Shown: positions 31,401 to 41,384 of the stretch, in pieces
How the letters are laid out: the number at the start of each line of letters is the position of its first letter
Numbering within the stretch: the first letter of the stretch is position 1
Origin: Symbiodinium natans
Lineage: Eukaryota; Sar; Dinophyceae; Suessiales; Symbiodiniaceae
Direction of reading: 5' to 3'
Length of the DNA: 60,000 nucleotides
Assembly (NCBI GenBank): GCA_905221605.1
Contig: CAJNDS010000051.1
Coordinates: 164,422-224,421, forward strand
The notes under the pieces: generated by a model
Told to the model about the DNA's origin: nothing
The model's database searches: none
The model's input: the letters and a program-made list of their open reading frames with translations, nothing else
Program-made: the position numbers and the translations under genes

Positions 31401-34104
31401 AAACCCTAAACCCTAAACCCTAAACCCTAAACCCTAAACCCTAAACCGAAACCCTAAACCAGTATAGAGCGGGGTAGCAGGGTAACCCATGGAACAAGGG
31501 CTTTTGTAAGGGATCCCGTGGCTATTCCGCCTTGTGGGTGCTGCCTTTGGGGCTGTGCACGGAAGCAAGCATGCTGTGTTTGCTACAAGTTTCTACCCCA
31601 AACCCTAAACCCTAAACCCTAAACCCTAAACCCTAAACCCTAAACCCTAAACCCTAAACCCTAAACCCTAAACCCTAAACCCTAAACCCTAAACCCTAAA
31701 CCCTAAACCCTAAACCCTAAACCTAAACCCTAAACCCTAAACCCTAAACCCTAAACCCTAAACCGTTCACCTCTCCCTTTCTGGAAAGCTCAGCCAGCGA
31801 GCCTAACCGCCAGACTCACCACAAGCTTCTCCCCGATGCTTTTTTGATTCAAAAGCTCACGTCCTTGCGATTTAGGTTTTGGGCTGACGGTTCCCCAAAA
31901 AAAGGGTCCGTAATGTAGAAGAAACACCACCCCTAGGCCCTAGACCCTAGACCCTAATCAAACCCTGGAGCCCTAAACCCTAAACCCTAAACCCTAAACC
32001 CTAGACCCTAAACCCTAAACCCTAAACCCTATACCCTAAACCCCTTCGCCCACTCTGAGGCGCAGACCATCTTCTCGTCCCTGCAAGACCTTCTGAGCCT
32101 GATGGCCGGTGGCCCAGGGCGTGCGAAGTGGAGGGTGTACGGTTTAGGGTTTTAGGGTTCGGGGTTTAGGGTTTAGCGTTTAGGGTTTAGGGCTAGGGCT
32201 TTGGGCTTTTTTGAGGGTTTAGGGCTTGGGGCTTGGGAAATTCTAAGCCTCAGGTGAGAATTGAGGGCCTTCTGAGATACGAACGGGACTTCAAAAATTA
32301 GCTGGGCAGCTCTGGTTGAGGTCTCCCGAAAGCTGACCCAAGACCGGGTTTAGGGTTTAGGGCTTAGGGTTTAGGGTTTAGGGTTTAGGGTTTAACCCTT
32401 GGATCGAGGAATTCGGGTTTAGGGTTCTGGGTAAACCCTCGTGAGCCCTGCTAAGCCCTAAATCCCAACTTTGCAAAGCATCATCTTCTCTTATGTGCCT
32501 GGAACTACCTCTGAACTCACAGCCCAAAGCCTACTTGAGTCTCTTACTTTCTGGTTTAGGGGGTCAGGGTTGAGGGTTTAGGGTTGTTATGATGATGAAC
32601 TATTTTCGGACTATGAGCAAGAACTTTGTGATGAGGCTAACGATTGCCATTTGTTCTTTGTGCCGGTATTGCTGTTCGTGCCTAGTCTGGCGTCATGCCC
32701 GCTGTGGCTTCACCTTTTTGACTATGGCAAGGGAGTTCTAAGATGAGAGGCTGCATGTAAGCCCTTCATGCTTAAAGCCTAAAACCCTAAACGCTCGTCT
32801 ATATAAACCCTAGGCTCTGAACCCTAAGCCTTAAACCCCAAACCCTAAACCCTAAACCCTAAACCCTAAACCCTAAACCCTAAACCCTAAACCCTAAACC
32901 CTAAACAACTCAACTCAGCTTAGCCTTCACAGGTCGTGGCAGTGCTCTTCCTTCTGATCTTTGCCCTCTTTGCTTGCAGTATGCTCTCGGGAAGGAGCCG
33001 CCAAAGCCCAAAATTCCCAAACCCTAAACCGGCCGGTTTAGAGTTTAGGGTTGGATCCCTTAAAGGGTATTTTTAGGGCCCTAATTCCCTCACTCCCTAC
33101 TAAGAACCAGGGGGTAAGCCCCAAAACCGAACCCTTTCCTCAGCGACATTCTGAGGATGCCTCAGACCAACCTCTAAGAGCCCCGAAAGCCCCTAAAAAC
33201 TAAGACCTAAACCCTACGGCCTAAACCCTAAACCCTAAACCCGAACCTTGTACACCGAAACCCTACATGCTGATCCTAAACCCTCCGGCCACTACATCCT
33301 GGAACCCTGACCCCTGTAGTTTAGGGTTTAGGGTTTAGGGTTTGGGAGGTAGGGCCAAAGTCTTAAAGTTGAAGTGTCGAGGGCCCAACCTTTAGAGGCT
33401 CTAGTGGACTTCGGGCCTCAAGTCACCAGTTCAGGGTCTAGGGTTTGGGGAGTACCGGGGTTTATAGAGAATGTTTATGAGGGTTTATGAGGGTATATAG
33501 GGGCGTATGGGGTTTATAGGGTTTAGGGTGTATATAGGTGAGGGTATATATGGGCGTATGGGGTTTATAGAGTGTATGTAGGGTGTATGGGGTTTATCGG
33601 GTGTACGGGGTTCAGGATTCCAGGGTGTAGGGTTTATTGCCTGGTGAGGGAGCCTAGGTTCCAGATTCCAGAGCCTGCTTGAAAGAGGTTTAAGAAGCAA
33701 AACCACCCAAACCCTACACCCTCAACCCTAACCCTAGACCCCCCAACAAGCCCTATAGCAACAGGGAGATGAGCACCATCTGAATCGTAGGGTTTGGGAC
33801 AGGTTTAGGGTTTGGGGTTTAAGCTTGGCTTTCTTCTGGCTGGCTCTTAGGACTTTAGCTTTCTGGGTTTTTTGTAGAAACTACAATACGGGGCCCGGGG
33901 CCTAAAAGTTAAACTTTTCGGAGGGGTTCAGAAGTCAGCCAAGTAAGGGTTTCGAGATCTTGTAGCTACCGCGCCTCAACCCTTAAAACATACCAGTGTA
34001 AATAGCGCATACTTTTGGGGTTCAGGGTTTCGGATTTCGGGTTTAGGGTTTTAGGCCTCCAACCCCACGCCAGGATGTATAGCTGCAACGAGACGGCCGG
34101 GAAT
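17963..34104 (+). CDS. Voltage-gated cation channel (Cav/Nav type), exons for one voltage-sensor domain and start of the pore
   Basis: Ten exons on one strand in domain order. 17963-18032: pre-S1, YALFIFGPTNPIR. From 21956: S1, VFDNAILFCILVSSVGMA. 25862 or 25872 to 25956: S2, VIFFFEMVMKLIAHGL. 27257-27310: YLKDGWNVLDGL; 28696-28729: VIITVLDLLMEG (S3). 30171-30240: S4, LKTVRILRALRPLRIIS, with five arginines and one lysine, mostly at every third position. 30913-30940, 32066-32104 and 32933-32994: S4-S5 linker and S5, NQNLRVVAL, TIFSSLQDLLSLM, VVAVLFLLIFALFACSML. From 34074: MYSCNETAGN, start of the extracellular loop with a possible glycosylation site. Phases agree at every join from 25956 on. 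Donors used are GT, GC and GA. The S1 exon end, S1-S2 loop, pore, S6 and any other repeats are not seen, so ion selectivity cannot be judged. Confidence 0.8.
18061..18270 (-). repeat. Telomere-type array (CCCTAAA)n, about 210 bp
   Basis: Roughly 29 CCCTAAA units with one CCTAAA slip and a few CCCTCAA variants. It starts within 30 bases of the pre-S1 exon donor at 18033. Confidence 0.96.
19393..19426. repeat. Poly-C tract, 34 bases
   Basis: Uninterrupted C run beside CCTAAACCTCC remnants. Its length may be an assembly estimate. Confidence 0.9.
20870..20997 (+). CDS. Candidate exon, lysine/arginine-rich
   Basis: Open frame with LLLKTTSAAMEDSDAPK and RAPSSKLARSPQRWLAK, flanked by telomeric blocks. 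Not recognised; it lies inside the proposed pre-S1 to S1 intron, so it is either an extra exon or chance. Confidence 0.35.
21168..21251 (+). mobile_element. Inverted-repeat element, family VII, single-unit copy
   Basis: AGCTGAGTGGGCACACTTTA to GCTTCTGAACTCAGCAACT; inner CACTTTTTGGGG occurs on both halves. Compare the three-unit copy at 5507-5734. Confidence 0.82.
24563..24714. mobile_element. Inverted-repeat element, family IV
   Basis: TACTTGGGGTTCGCGGTACT at the left faces AAGTACCATGAACCCCCCAA at the right, with inner TTAGTAAGTTAGTAAG. It has diverged from the copy at 17375. Confidence 0.82.
25113..25172. mobile_element. Inverted-repeat element, family III, 60-base minimal copy
   Basis: TTAGGATGTTCCCACTATAA and TTAGTATAAGGGGAACATCC face each other around AATCCCCATTAAGGACTG, so it is almost entirely palindromic. 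Confidence 0.82.
25961..26041 (+). mobile_element. Inverted-repeat element, family VIII, at the end of the S2 exon
   Basis: TAGTGGGATAACATTTTACA to ACTATCCCAACTA, close match to 6064-6143. It begins a few bases after the proposed GT donor of the S2 exon at 25957. Confidence 0.8.
26762..26875 (+). mobile_element. Introner-like element, family II
   Basis: CTAGGATGCCCAGTAGTGCC to TACTGGGCAGCCTAG; nearly identical to 6347-6459. It is flanked by open segments (CPMMRVVDEGCARNQEPAT on the left; see next entry on the right), so it probably acts as an intron. Confidence 0.88.
26876..26968 (+). CDS. Candidate exon to the right of a family II element
   Basis: Open frame reading SISEEATRLIRRFQLKSLQL then ADLVQCG. 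It lies between the S2 and S3 exons of the channel, which already join in phase without it. It may be an extra cytoplasmic-loop exon or belong to something else. Confidence 0.35.
27900..28293 (-). repeat. Two long (CCCTAAA)n arrays
   Basis: 27900-28094 and 28180-28293 are near-perfect CCCTAAA runs with short unique sequence between. They lie in the intron between the two S3 exons of the channel. Confidence 0.96.
28295..28376 (+). mobile_element. Family XII element fragment bordering a telomeric array
   Basis: GGTCCATGTACCTAATTATT, ATACTTGGGCCCCAGAAAAG and GGTACTTTAAGACCCGAGTA match 12055-12140 and 42268-42378. The left border coincides with the end of a CCCTAAA array. Confidence 0.6.
29113..29200 (+). 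CDS. Candidate exon inside a channel intron
   Basis: After GGGTTGCAG an open frame reads RPPLATLQKFFHAMEAAEAA. It lies within the intron 28730-30170, whose ends already match in phase. Confidence 0.3.
29275..29532 (+). CDS. Open frame(s) nested in a channel intron, origin unknown
   Basis: About 255 bases of non-repetitive, GC-balanced sequence lie between a TTTAGGG array and a CCCTAAA array. Two forward frames are open for more than 80 codons; one (from ATG 29288) includes KVVQDVFNLARKKGRSRIG and the other (ATG 29275) includes GARCLQPCEEERSQPHW. No family recognised. It could be an exon of another gene, a captured fragment, or an alternative channel exon. Confidence 0.4.
   Translation: MTLHGGFSDAAETNFSSFPPDILAETEGRDWFCISKSGARCLQPCEEERSQPHWANVPGTNFVLDAATHAHHCHSLGDDAARSCS
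30060..30083. repeat. (AT)n microsatellite
   Basis: About twelve AT dinucleotides, 90 bases upstream of the S4 exon acceptor. A second, shorter run is at 30424-30443. Confidence 0.95.
31373..31763 (-). repeat. Two long (CCCTAAA)n arrays
   Basis: 31373-31443 and 31596-31763, near-perfect, in the intron between exons 30913-30940 and 32066-32104 of the channel. Between them an open segment (31501-31590) has no recognised product. Confidence 0.95.
32587..32750 (+). CDS. Two overlapping open frames in a channel intron, coding unclear
   Basis: One frame includes DDELFSDYEQELCDEANDC and a hydrophobic run; the other starts MMMNYFRTMSKNFVM and is Cys-rich. Both are open for about 50 codons and both end in a stop. 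The segment lies between the S4-S5 linker and S5 exons, which already match in phase. Confidence 0.25.
33824..33943 (+). mobile_element. Inverted-repeat element, family IX
   Basis: CTTGGCTTTCTTCTGGCTGG to CAGAAGTCAGCCAAG, close to the copy at 7013-7124. It lies in the GA-AG intron 32995-34073. Confidence 0.85.
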
Positions 34105-34200
34105 GTAACGCTGCGCTGGGCTCAGCGGGCTCACCCTAAAAGCCAAACCCTAAACCCTCAACTCTTTTCCCTAAACTCTGAACCCTAAACCCTAAACCCA

Positions 34201-34315
34201 CTGGTGATTGCCCTTTACCCCGTTTTTTGGTTCAGAGCTCCCTTGTAAAGCAACCAACCCCCCCCCCCCCCCCACAAAGGTTGCCCTTATTAGAATATGG
34301 TTACTGGGCTGCTAC
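34201..34315 (+). mobile_element. Introner-like element, family I, left end eroded
   Basis: TTGCCCTTTACCCCGTTTTT and a poly-C run, then AAGGTTGCCCTTATTAG and ATATGGTTACTGGGCTGC. Only the inner part of the left repeat remains. Confidence 0.7.
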
Positions 34316-36280
34316 GATTTCGTATGAACCCAGGGTGGATGGCTTAAGGCCCCACGTGGAGTCTAGGGTTTAGGGTTTAGGGTTTAGGGCCCACTTTGAG
34401 TTTAGGGTTGAGGCTTTGGGGGTCGAAGCTTAGTTTGGACTTTACAGGGTTCAGGGTTCCAAGCGTTTTCACGACGGATGACGAGGGCTGCTTCCCTTCG
34501 CAGCTTCTCCTGGCAAGTGGTCTAGGGCTTTGAAGAGTTTAGGGTTTGGAAATCAGGTCTAACCCTTTCACGTTAAATCGACTGGCACCTGCTAAGACCT
34601 CCGAAAGGGTATGTTTCACCCTCAGTCCGAAACTTTAGGCCCTGACCCTTGTCGGGGGTCGGGGGGTGGGGGGGCTTTGGGGGGGGGGGGGGGGGGGGGG
34701 GGGGGGTCCCTTGAAACAGCGTTCAGGGTGAACTTGAGGAGTGCAGCATGCGGCCTTGGACCGTGATGTAGGGTGCTAACCAGTGCCCTTACGGACTTTT
34801 GCCTTAGCTTGTTTAGGGCGTCGGGTTTAGGGTTTAGGGTTTATGCTGCCCGCATGCTTTCCTAGAAGCACCCACGAGGAATTCAAGGGAGAAAAAAGGG
34901 ATTCGATACTGAGACTGAGCTCAGGGCTTTCGCCAAGCTCTCGGCGTGGCCACAAACCCGAAACTCCCAAACCCTAGACCCTGAACCCTAGACCCTAAAC
35001 CCTAGACCCTAAACCCTAAACCCTCTTCCCAAAACCCTATAGACCCTAAACCCCTTTCCCTAAATAGGGTCTAGGGTTTAGGGTTTAGGGTTTAGGATTT
35101 AGGGCCTAGTAAAGAAATTGAAATAGCATATACATACACAAATAGAAAATGCATATAGGTATGCATATATATATATTATTTATTTATAATGTGGGCACTG
35201 GGTTGCCACAAGGTTTAGGGTAAGGGCCAGAGGGTTTTACGGGTTCAAGGGTTCGAGGGTTTTACGGTTCAGGGTCGCAGGGTGGAGGATGCCATGCAAC
35301 AAGGCTTGCGGAGGTTTTGAGGGACGTCAGGGGTTGAAGGGCTTTTGGCCCCCAAACCCTAAACCCTAAACCCTAAACCCCAAACCCCAAACCCTAAACC
35401 CTAAACCCTAAACCCTAAACCCTAAACCCTGGCTCCAAGCAATATGGTAAAACACCGAGGCTGCGAGACATTGGCGACTTCCGGACTCCCCTCTGCCTTG
35501 GTCAATGGCTCAGGGAATGACCGAGTGGACCTCATGAAGGCTTCGGGGGTTTAGGGTTTAGGGTTTAGGGTTTAGGGTGCAGGGTTTAGGGTTTAGGTTC
35601 AGGGTTAGAGCTTACTCCCAGGAGTCCCGGAGAACTGCAACCGTCCAACCACTAAGCCCCAAAGGCCTCAACTGCCTGGGGCCCCGAACCCCGAAGCCCA
35701 CGAAACCCCAAACCCCAAACCCTAAACCCTAAACCCGCAGACCCAGCTTTCTGAGGTAGCAGCGTTCTCGAGGGCTCCTGCGCAGACGGCGCTCCCGCGC
35801 CCAATGGATCCGCGCGGTGCTGTGCTTTTCGGGTTTAGGGTTTAGGGTTTAGGGTTTAGGATTTAGGGTTTAGGGTTTAGGGTTTAGGGTTTAGGGACAA
35901 GGGTTTAGGGTTTAGGGTTTTAGCATTTAGGGTTTAGGGAGTTTTGTGTTTTGTGTGTGGGGGAGGGTTTAGGGTTTATGTTTAGGCTTAAAGCCCTAAA
36001 CCCTAAACCCCAAACCCCAAACCCTAAACCCCAAACCCCAAACCCTAAACCCTAAACCCTAAACCCTGAACCCTGAAGGGCTTATAAGATTTTAGGGTAT
36101 TCCGGTGTGGCAGCTCGATTGGCTCACCCTCATCCATCAACCCCCAGCTTTCCGTCTGAGATCTCGACCCCTGAGCTCCGATGCCCTTTGCAGTTTAGGG
36201 TTTAGGGTTTAGGGTTTAGGGTTAGGGTTTAGGGTTTAGGGTTTAGGGTTTAGGGTTTAGGGTTTAGGGTTTTCAGGCCT
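34316..36280. other. Downstream channel region, repeats and weak exon candidates
   Basis: Includes a 28-base poly-G run (34679-34706), TTTAGGG/CCCTAAA blocks (35347-35430, 35835-35895, 36193-36268) and an AT-rich stretch at 35130-35190. Open segments at 35455-35545 and 35735-35830 may be channel exons, but no pore or S6 motif could be identified. Confidence 0.5.
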
Positions 36281-36351
36281 AAACCCTTTGGGGTTGAGGC
36301 TATGTTGGGGGGCCCTTAAACCTCCAAGCCCCCCCCAAACTCAAACCCCCT

Positions 36352-36465
36352 CTATGGCACCTGCAGTCGTGGGCTGGCCTGCGAATTCTACTTTCCTGCG
36401 GCTTTATTCTCGGGCAGGCTTCAGGTTCGTATCCCCCAGAAGTGGTGTGGTTGAGGGTCTAGGGT
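36352..36465 (+). CDS. Candidate exon with a GNAT-like motif
   Basis: An open frame includes NSTFLRLYSRAGFRFVSP, resembling the late (A/L)xxLYxxxGFxxV segment of GNAT acetyltransferases. The acetyl-CoA binding segment was not found upstream. The motif is short and could be chance. Confidence 0.3.
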
Positions 36466-36849
36466 TGTGTTATGAGAGGCGTGTAGAACCTTCAAACAGA
36501 AGCTGCCCACCTGTTACAGTCCTTGCTTGTGGCAGTGTAGCTTGCATCGACTCTCGGGTACCACGCCCCCTACAAACACTAAAGCAAAGCGAACACATAC
36601 AACCCTGAACCCGAAGTTAAACCCAGGTGGGCACTCAGGCTCCGAAACACCCTAGCGATCACTGACCGCTGTGACCTTGACTCGCGATGAGCATTTATAG
36701 GGTTGGTTTAGGGTTTAGGGTTTAGGGTTTAGGGTTTAGGGTTTAGGGTTTAGGCAGCTCAAAACTGACGAACAAAACATGGAGAAGGCGCTGGCGCTGG
36801 CAGGGGAACAGCCGGCAAGAGCACCGGCAGGCTGTCAAGTTCCTACTGA

Positions 36850-37021
36850 ACTGATTACGGACTACGGTGTCAAACGGTGCGGGATGGGCAAGTCATGCTC
36901 GGCGTCCTGGTGCCCCTGAAAACTTCGTGGGGACATCCCTTGTTTCCTTGGCGCGCGGAACTGTCGACAAAGCCTGGAGGAGACCACTGCAGGGTGCGCA
37001 TCGCAGCATGGGAAGAGTACT
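36850..37021 (+). CDS. Candidate exon, unknown
   Basis: An open frame reads NGAGWASHARRPGAPENF and TSLVSLARGTVDKAWRR up to a family IV-like element. The reverse strand is also open here, so coding direction is uncertain. Confidence 0.3.
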
Positions 37022-37139
37022 CGGAGGATCGGGGCTCTTAGTAAGTGGGGTTGTAAGTACCCTAATGGGGCTTGTAAGCAATTTTCAGTATAGTTACTTT
37101 CATTGTAACCCCACCTTACTAAGCCCCCTGATCCTTTAA
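37022..37139. mobile_element. Inverted-repeat element with long arms
   Basis: GGATCGGGGCTCTTAGTAAG followed by TGGGGTT faces AACCCCACCTTACTAAGCCC followed by CCTGATCC. The core GTAAGTACCCTAATGGGGCTT links it to family IV. Confidence 0.85.
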
Positions 37140-38367
37140 GTAGGCCCAAATTGTCCTATTGACATCCTTTCAGGCCTTAGCTGGGCGTGGAGCGGTCTCA
37201 GGGTCTCAGATGAGGGTCGTCATGGAGCGGGGTGGGATGGTACTCCCCAAAGACTAAGCCCAGCGAAGCTGTAAACCCAAACCCAGAAGGGCGTTCGAAC
37301 AGCAGGGGTATGCCTCCCACATTTAAGTCGAACCCCCTTAACGAAGGACCCCCCCCCCAAAAAAAAAAAAAAAAAAAACGGGTACCCCCCAGCTTCGGAA
37401 AAATCCCCAAAGCCATCCCAACACCCTAAACCTCAAACCCTAAACCCTAAACCCTAGACCCACCCTCCCGAGGCATGGCTGGAAGCAGGATGTGCGACTG
37501 GGGGATGTGAGCAGCCGAGATGGGGTTAGGGTTTAGGGTTTAGGGCTTAGGGATGTCACGACCTTAAGATCGACACCTAAAAAGATTGGGTTTAGGGTTT
37601 AGGGCTTAGGGTTTTTACGACCTTAAGCTTGCCACCTTAAACCTTACATCTTCCACCCAAAGACCTCTGGGGCTGCGGGTTTTAGGGATTTGTTGGGACT
37701 TCGCGACCTCTTGCCTGTTTAGCGACAGTACAGCAGCTAAGGAGAACCTGCAGCAACAGCAACAAGCACAAGCCCTAAACACCATTCCGAATATTACCCA
37801 TGCAGACTCCCAAGATGAGCATAATGGTATAAACTAATCTGCCAATATGCCCATTCTAATCAACTAAACCCTCAACAAACCCCAAGAACTACTCTCTCTA
37901 ACCCCTAAAGCACCCAAGAACCCTCAACTCCCTCTCTAAGCCTCTGAACTCTACAGCTGCAAACCTCCGGGCATTCAGTGGTTTAAGCGTGTCGGGTTTA
38001 GGGTACTTGGGTTCAATACTCGAGGATCGGTAGGGCACGTGCATGCAACTCGATTCGATTACCATTTCTGCTGCCTATGGTAAGACAGCAAGCTGCAAGC
38101 AGCTCACCCTGACTCTAAGACTCCAAACCCTTCATAACTCTAAACATCAAACCCTAAACACCTAAACCCTATAACCCTAACCCTTTCAACCCAAAACCTA
38201 ACGCCCCAAGCCGGTACCCCCTAAACCCTAAACCTTCACGCCCTGTGTTTCCAAGGTCCTAAGCCTCTAAGCCCCCAACCTCCTAAACCCCGAAGCCCTA
38301 TAAACCCTAAAACCGTTAAACGCTAAACTTAACGCCCTAAGCCCCCATGCTCAACACCGCAATTAAG
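37140..38367. other. Non-telomeric and degenerate repeat stretch
   Basis: Poly-C/poly-A run at 37350-37378, two similar segments with CGACCTTAAG near 37558 and 37618, and many degenerate CCCTAAA units. One frame near 37728-37835 includes AAKENLQQQQQAQALN and ends in TAA; it could be a short exon but is weak. Confidence 0.45.
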
Positions 38368-38527
38368 GGCCAAGATCGAATCGATAATCAGCCGCGGAAA
38401 CGGCTACGAGGACGAGGACGCTCCAGGAGTACTAGCCGAGACGAAGTTTTGGGTCGTGGTTCAGGAGGAGCAGGTGGTAACCGTGACTTCCGAAATCAAC
38501 CAACACCTTCGTGCGCAGGCCCTCTGA
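38368..38527 (+). CDS. Terminal exon of an unknown gene, acidic
   Basis: After AATTAAG a frame of 52 codons includes AKIESIISRGNGYEDEDAP and FWVVVQEEQVVTVTSEINQ, then TGA at 38525-38527. The mix of charged and hydrophobic residues looks genuine. A different forward frame is open over the same bases but is Arg/Ser/Gly-rich and less convincing. Upstream exons are not found; it could be the end of the channel gene or of a separate gene. Confidence 0.45.
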
Positions 38528-38632
38528 ACGGGGGAAGCTCAGGGCGTTCGATACGTACCACACGGAGCTTGCCAAGGCTGCCAACTGGACTTCATATACA
38601 CCCTAAGCTCACTCAATCCTAATTCAATAGGT

Positions 38633-38730
38633 ATCCCAGGGCTAGGCCCTTGTTCCCTTCTTTTAGTTTAGGTTCCGGTAAAACCAAAAAGGGTAATTAC
38701 CCTTCTTTTTCCTAGGTTGCTCTTGGGTCA
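38633..38730 (+). mobile_element. Introner-like element, family II, diverged
   Basis: ATCCCAGGGCTAGGCCCTTG to CCTAGGTTGCTCTTGGGTCA with inner AAAAAGGGTAATTACCC. The segment to its right (38740-38860) has a frame with RGPYTWLYESMQIPAYSS. Confidence 0.7.
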
Positions 38731-39644
38731 CGATGGAGGAGGTGAACGGACGGTGTGAAAGTAGTGCTGAACAGGGGTCCCTACACGTGGCTGTACGAAT
38801 CCATGCAAATCCCAGCCTACTCCTCAAACGTGAAAGCCGTAAAATCGCACCAAACGAGCCCTCAAACCCTAAAACCCTGTTAGGGTTTAGGATTCACCAT
38901 GAATCCTGGCGCTTCACCCTAAAACACTAAACCCTAAACCCTAAACCCCAAACCCGAAATCCTAAACACTCCAGAACCGTGCCCAGGTCCCTCTCAGAAC
39001 GTCTCCTGGATGCGGGCCAGTGCAGGGACGCCCGGGAGAGCGATCTTTTTTTTTTTGTTTTTTTTAATGGGCGGTGGCGGTCACCCTAAACCCCAAATCC
39101 CAAATTCCAAACCCTAAACCCTAAACCCTAAACCCTGAACCCTGAACCCTGAACCCCAAATCCTGAGCCCTAAGGCCGAAACCCGCTTTTTTTACCCTCA
39201 GCATCCCTCTTTTGGGGTCATAAGATGGATCCCTTAAGGGTTTAGGGTTTGGGTTTAGGGTTTAGGGTTTAGGCTTTAGGGTGTTTAAAGTTCAGGGTGA
39301 GGGCTCCTGAGCGTGCTTGTCCAGGGGTCAGGGTGTAAAGACGATTTTGACGGTGAGGCTTCCGTTTTAGGGTTTAGGGTTTAGGGCTTAGGGTGCTTGT
39401 TCGAGGCTTTGGGGTAAGGGCAGCCCTGTGCACAGCGCCTTAAGCCCGCTTGATTTCTTGGATCTTGAGTAACCCTCAATGTCTGGGAAGATCTAGAGAA
39501 AGATCCCCTTTAAGGATTCCTAGGGACTTGTGCGATGAAGCCTCAAGGAAACCTAGGCTTACGTGGGCTTGGGGGTTTTGAGCCCGTAAACCCAAAAACC
39601 TGAGCCCTGAACCGCAAGCCCCAGAACCCCAAGCCAGCTTGTCA

Positions 39645-39802
39645 GCTCAGTGCTACCCTTTTGCTCTGGTTTTTTTGGTTCTAGCTTCCCATGTAAAGTA
39701 ACCAACCCCAAAAAGGGTACCCTTATTGTGACCCTGAACCCTGAACCCTAAACCCTAAACCCTAAATCCTAAATCCTAAATCGCGTCGTTACTAGGCTAC
39801 CA
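39645..39802 (+). mobile_element. Introner-like element, family I, with an internal telomeric block
   Basis: CTCAGTGCTACCCTTTTGC at the left, CCAACCCCAAAAAGGGTACC in the middle, then CTTATTGTGA and about 50 bases of CCCTGAA/CCCTAAA/TCCTAAA before CGTTACTAGGCTACCAG. In copies without an insert the middle and end are only about 20 bases apart. Confidence 0.82.
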
Positions 39803-40468
39803 GTGCCAGCCTAAGGACCCCCTGAACAAAACGCATGGAGTTGTGGCGCTAAACCCTAAACCCTAAAACCCCAAACCCCAAACGCATGGAGTTCAGGCAG
39901 ACACGCCCATCTGCGTCGGTCGCTGCGACCCAACCAAGCTTCCCGCTTCTTCGGCGCCTTTTTTTGGGTTTAGAGGGTTAGGTATAGGGTTTATAGGTCT
40001 GGGGTAGAGGGGGTTGTCAATGTGGGGTTCAGGGTTCCAGGGGTTTATGAAATCCAGGGTTTTCGTCAGGCTGCTTTCCGAAAGGGCCCCTTTAAACCCT
40101 GAAACCCGGCCTGTAAGAATCATTGAGCATTCCTGTTGTTGGGTTTCGACACCTTTCACCGGGATTGCCTGAAGCCTAAACTGTCCTGTGTAGTTTTGGG
40201 TTGGGTCTTGTGGATGTCAGAGTTCGTGTCGCTCTGCGGGTAGCCTCCTCCTTTCGATGACCCAACTCCCTAGACATTCGTTCGGCGCCCCTGTTTATTC
40301 CTAGGTTACTCCTGGGTGGGTTTAGGGTTTAGGGTTTAGGGTTTAGGGTTTAGGGTTTAAGGTTATAGATATTACGCCAGCTCCAAACTGTCTCGAACTC
40401 ATGGTCAGTGGCAAGCCCGGGACTGGAGCATCCCATGATTCGGTGCAGGTTCTGGCATTCACCTATGT

Positions 40469-40656
40469 GGAGGGGCCCCCTATAGTTATAAGCAGTGTTA
40501 TAAGAGCCCTAAATTGTGCTACAAGGATCCTAAATGAGGTTATAAGTTCCCTATAGTTATAAGCAGTGTTATAAGAGCCCTAAAATTGGGTTTTAAGGAT
40601 CCTAAACGAGGTGATAAGTCCCTCAACTACAGTTGGCATAGTAAGGGGGCCCCTCC
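40469..40656. mobile_element. Inverted-repeat element with a duplicated inner unit
   Basis: Ends GGAGGGGCCCCC and GGGGGCCCCTCC face each other. A unit of about 75 bases (CCCTATAGTTATAAGCAGTG onward, with CAAGGATCCTAAA or TAAGGATCCTAAA) is present twice in tandem. Confidence 0.88.
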
Positions 40657-41380
40657 TTGTCCGAAATTAAGGGTACCTTATTAGGGTTTCTTATGACAAG
40701 GGGATCCTACTATTTAAGGGACTATACTAGGTGTCCTTTCTTTTTCGTAAACCCCATATTATTCTAGGACCAACATTTATTTCACCTACAATCAATTAGT
40801 CTCAAATTAGAGAATCTGGTGCCCATTGTTGTTCGAGGAGTACGGCTCAAGTTGTTATAAGATCGTTGGAGTTAAAATGTAAGGCACCGCCCTTGCAAGT
40901 TCTATCCAGGATCGTAAAATCGGGTCTAGGAGGTAAACCCCTAAACCTAAACCCTAAACCCTAAACCCTAAACCCTAAACCCTAAACCCTAAACCCTAAA
41001 CCCCTAAACCTAAACCCTATATGAGCCCTTCAAACCTTGTAGGCCCTGAACCCGAAACCCTAACCTCCGGGCCTAACCTTAACTCTAACGGACCTTTTGG
41101 TTCACCAACTGCTTTTTAGGGTTTAGGGTTTAGGGTTTAGGGTTTAGGGTTTAGGGTTTAGGGTTTAGGGTTTAGGGTTTAGGGTTTAGGGTTTAGGGTT
41201 CTAACCCCCCCCCCCCCTATAGGAACCCTAACAGCAACCCTTTTAGAAGCAGCCTCCCTTGATAACGCACCTTGGGGTGAATTAACGTCGTATAACTCCC
41301 CCAAAGGAACCTCACAGTCACCCTTTTAGAAGTAGCCTCCCGTAACCCCAGCGCCGACCCATAGTGTTATCAAAAAAGCG
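40657..41380. other. Intergenic or intron sequence, telomeric arrays
   Basis: Mostly unique AT-rich sequence to 40930, then CCCTAAA (40939-41000) and TTTAGGG (41117-41197) arrays, followed by two similar units containing ACCCTTTTAGAAG at about 41238 and 41317. No gene seen. Confidence 0.55.
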
Positions 41381-41384
41381 CATG

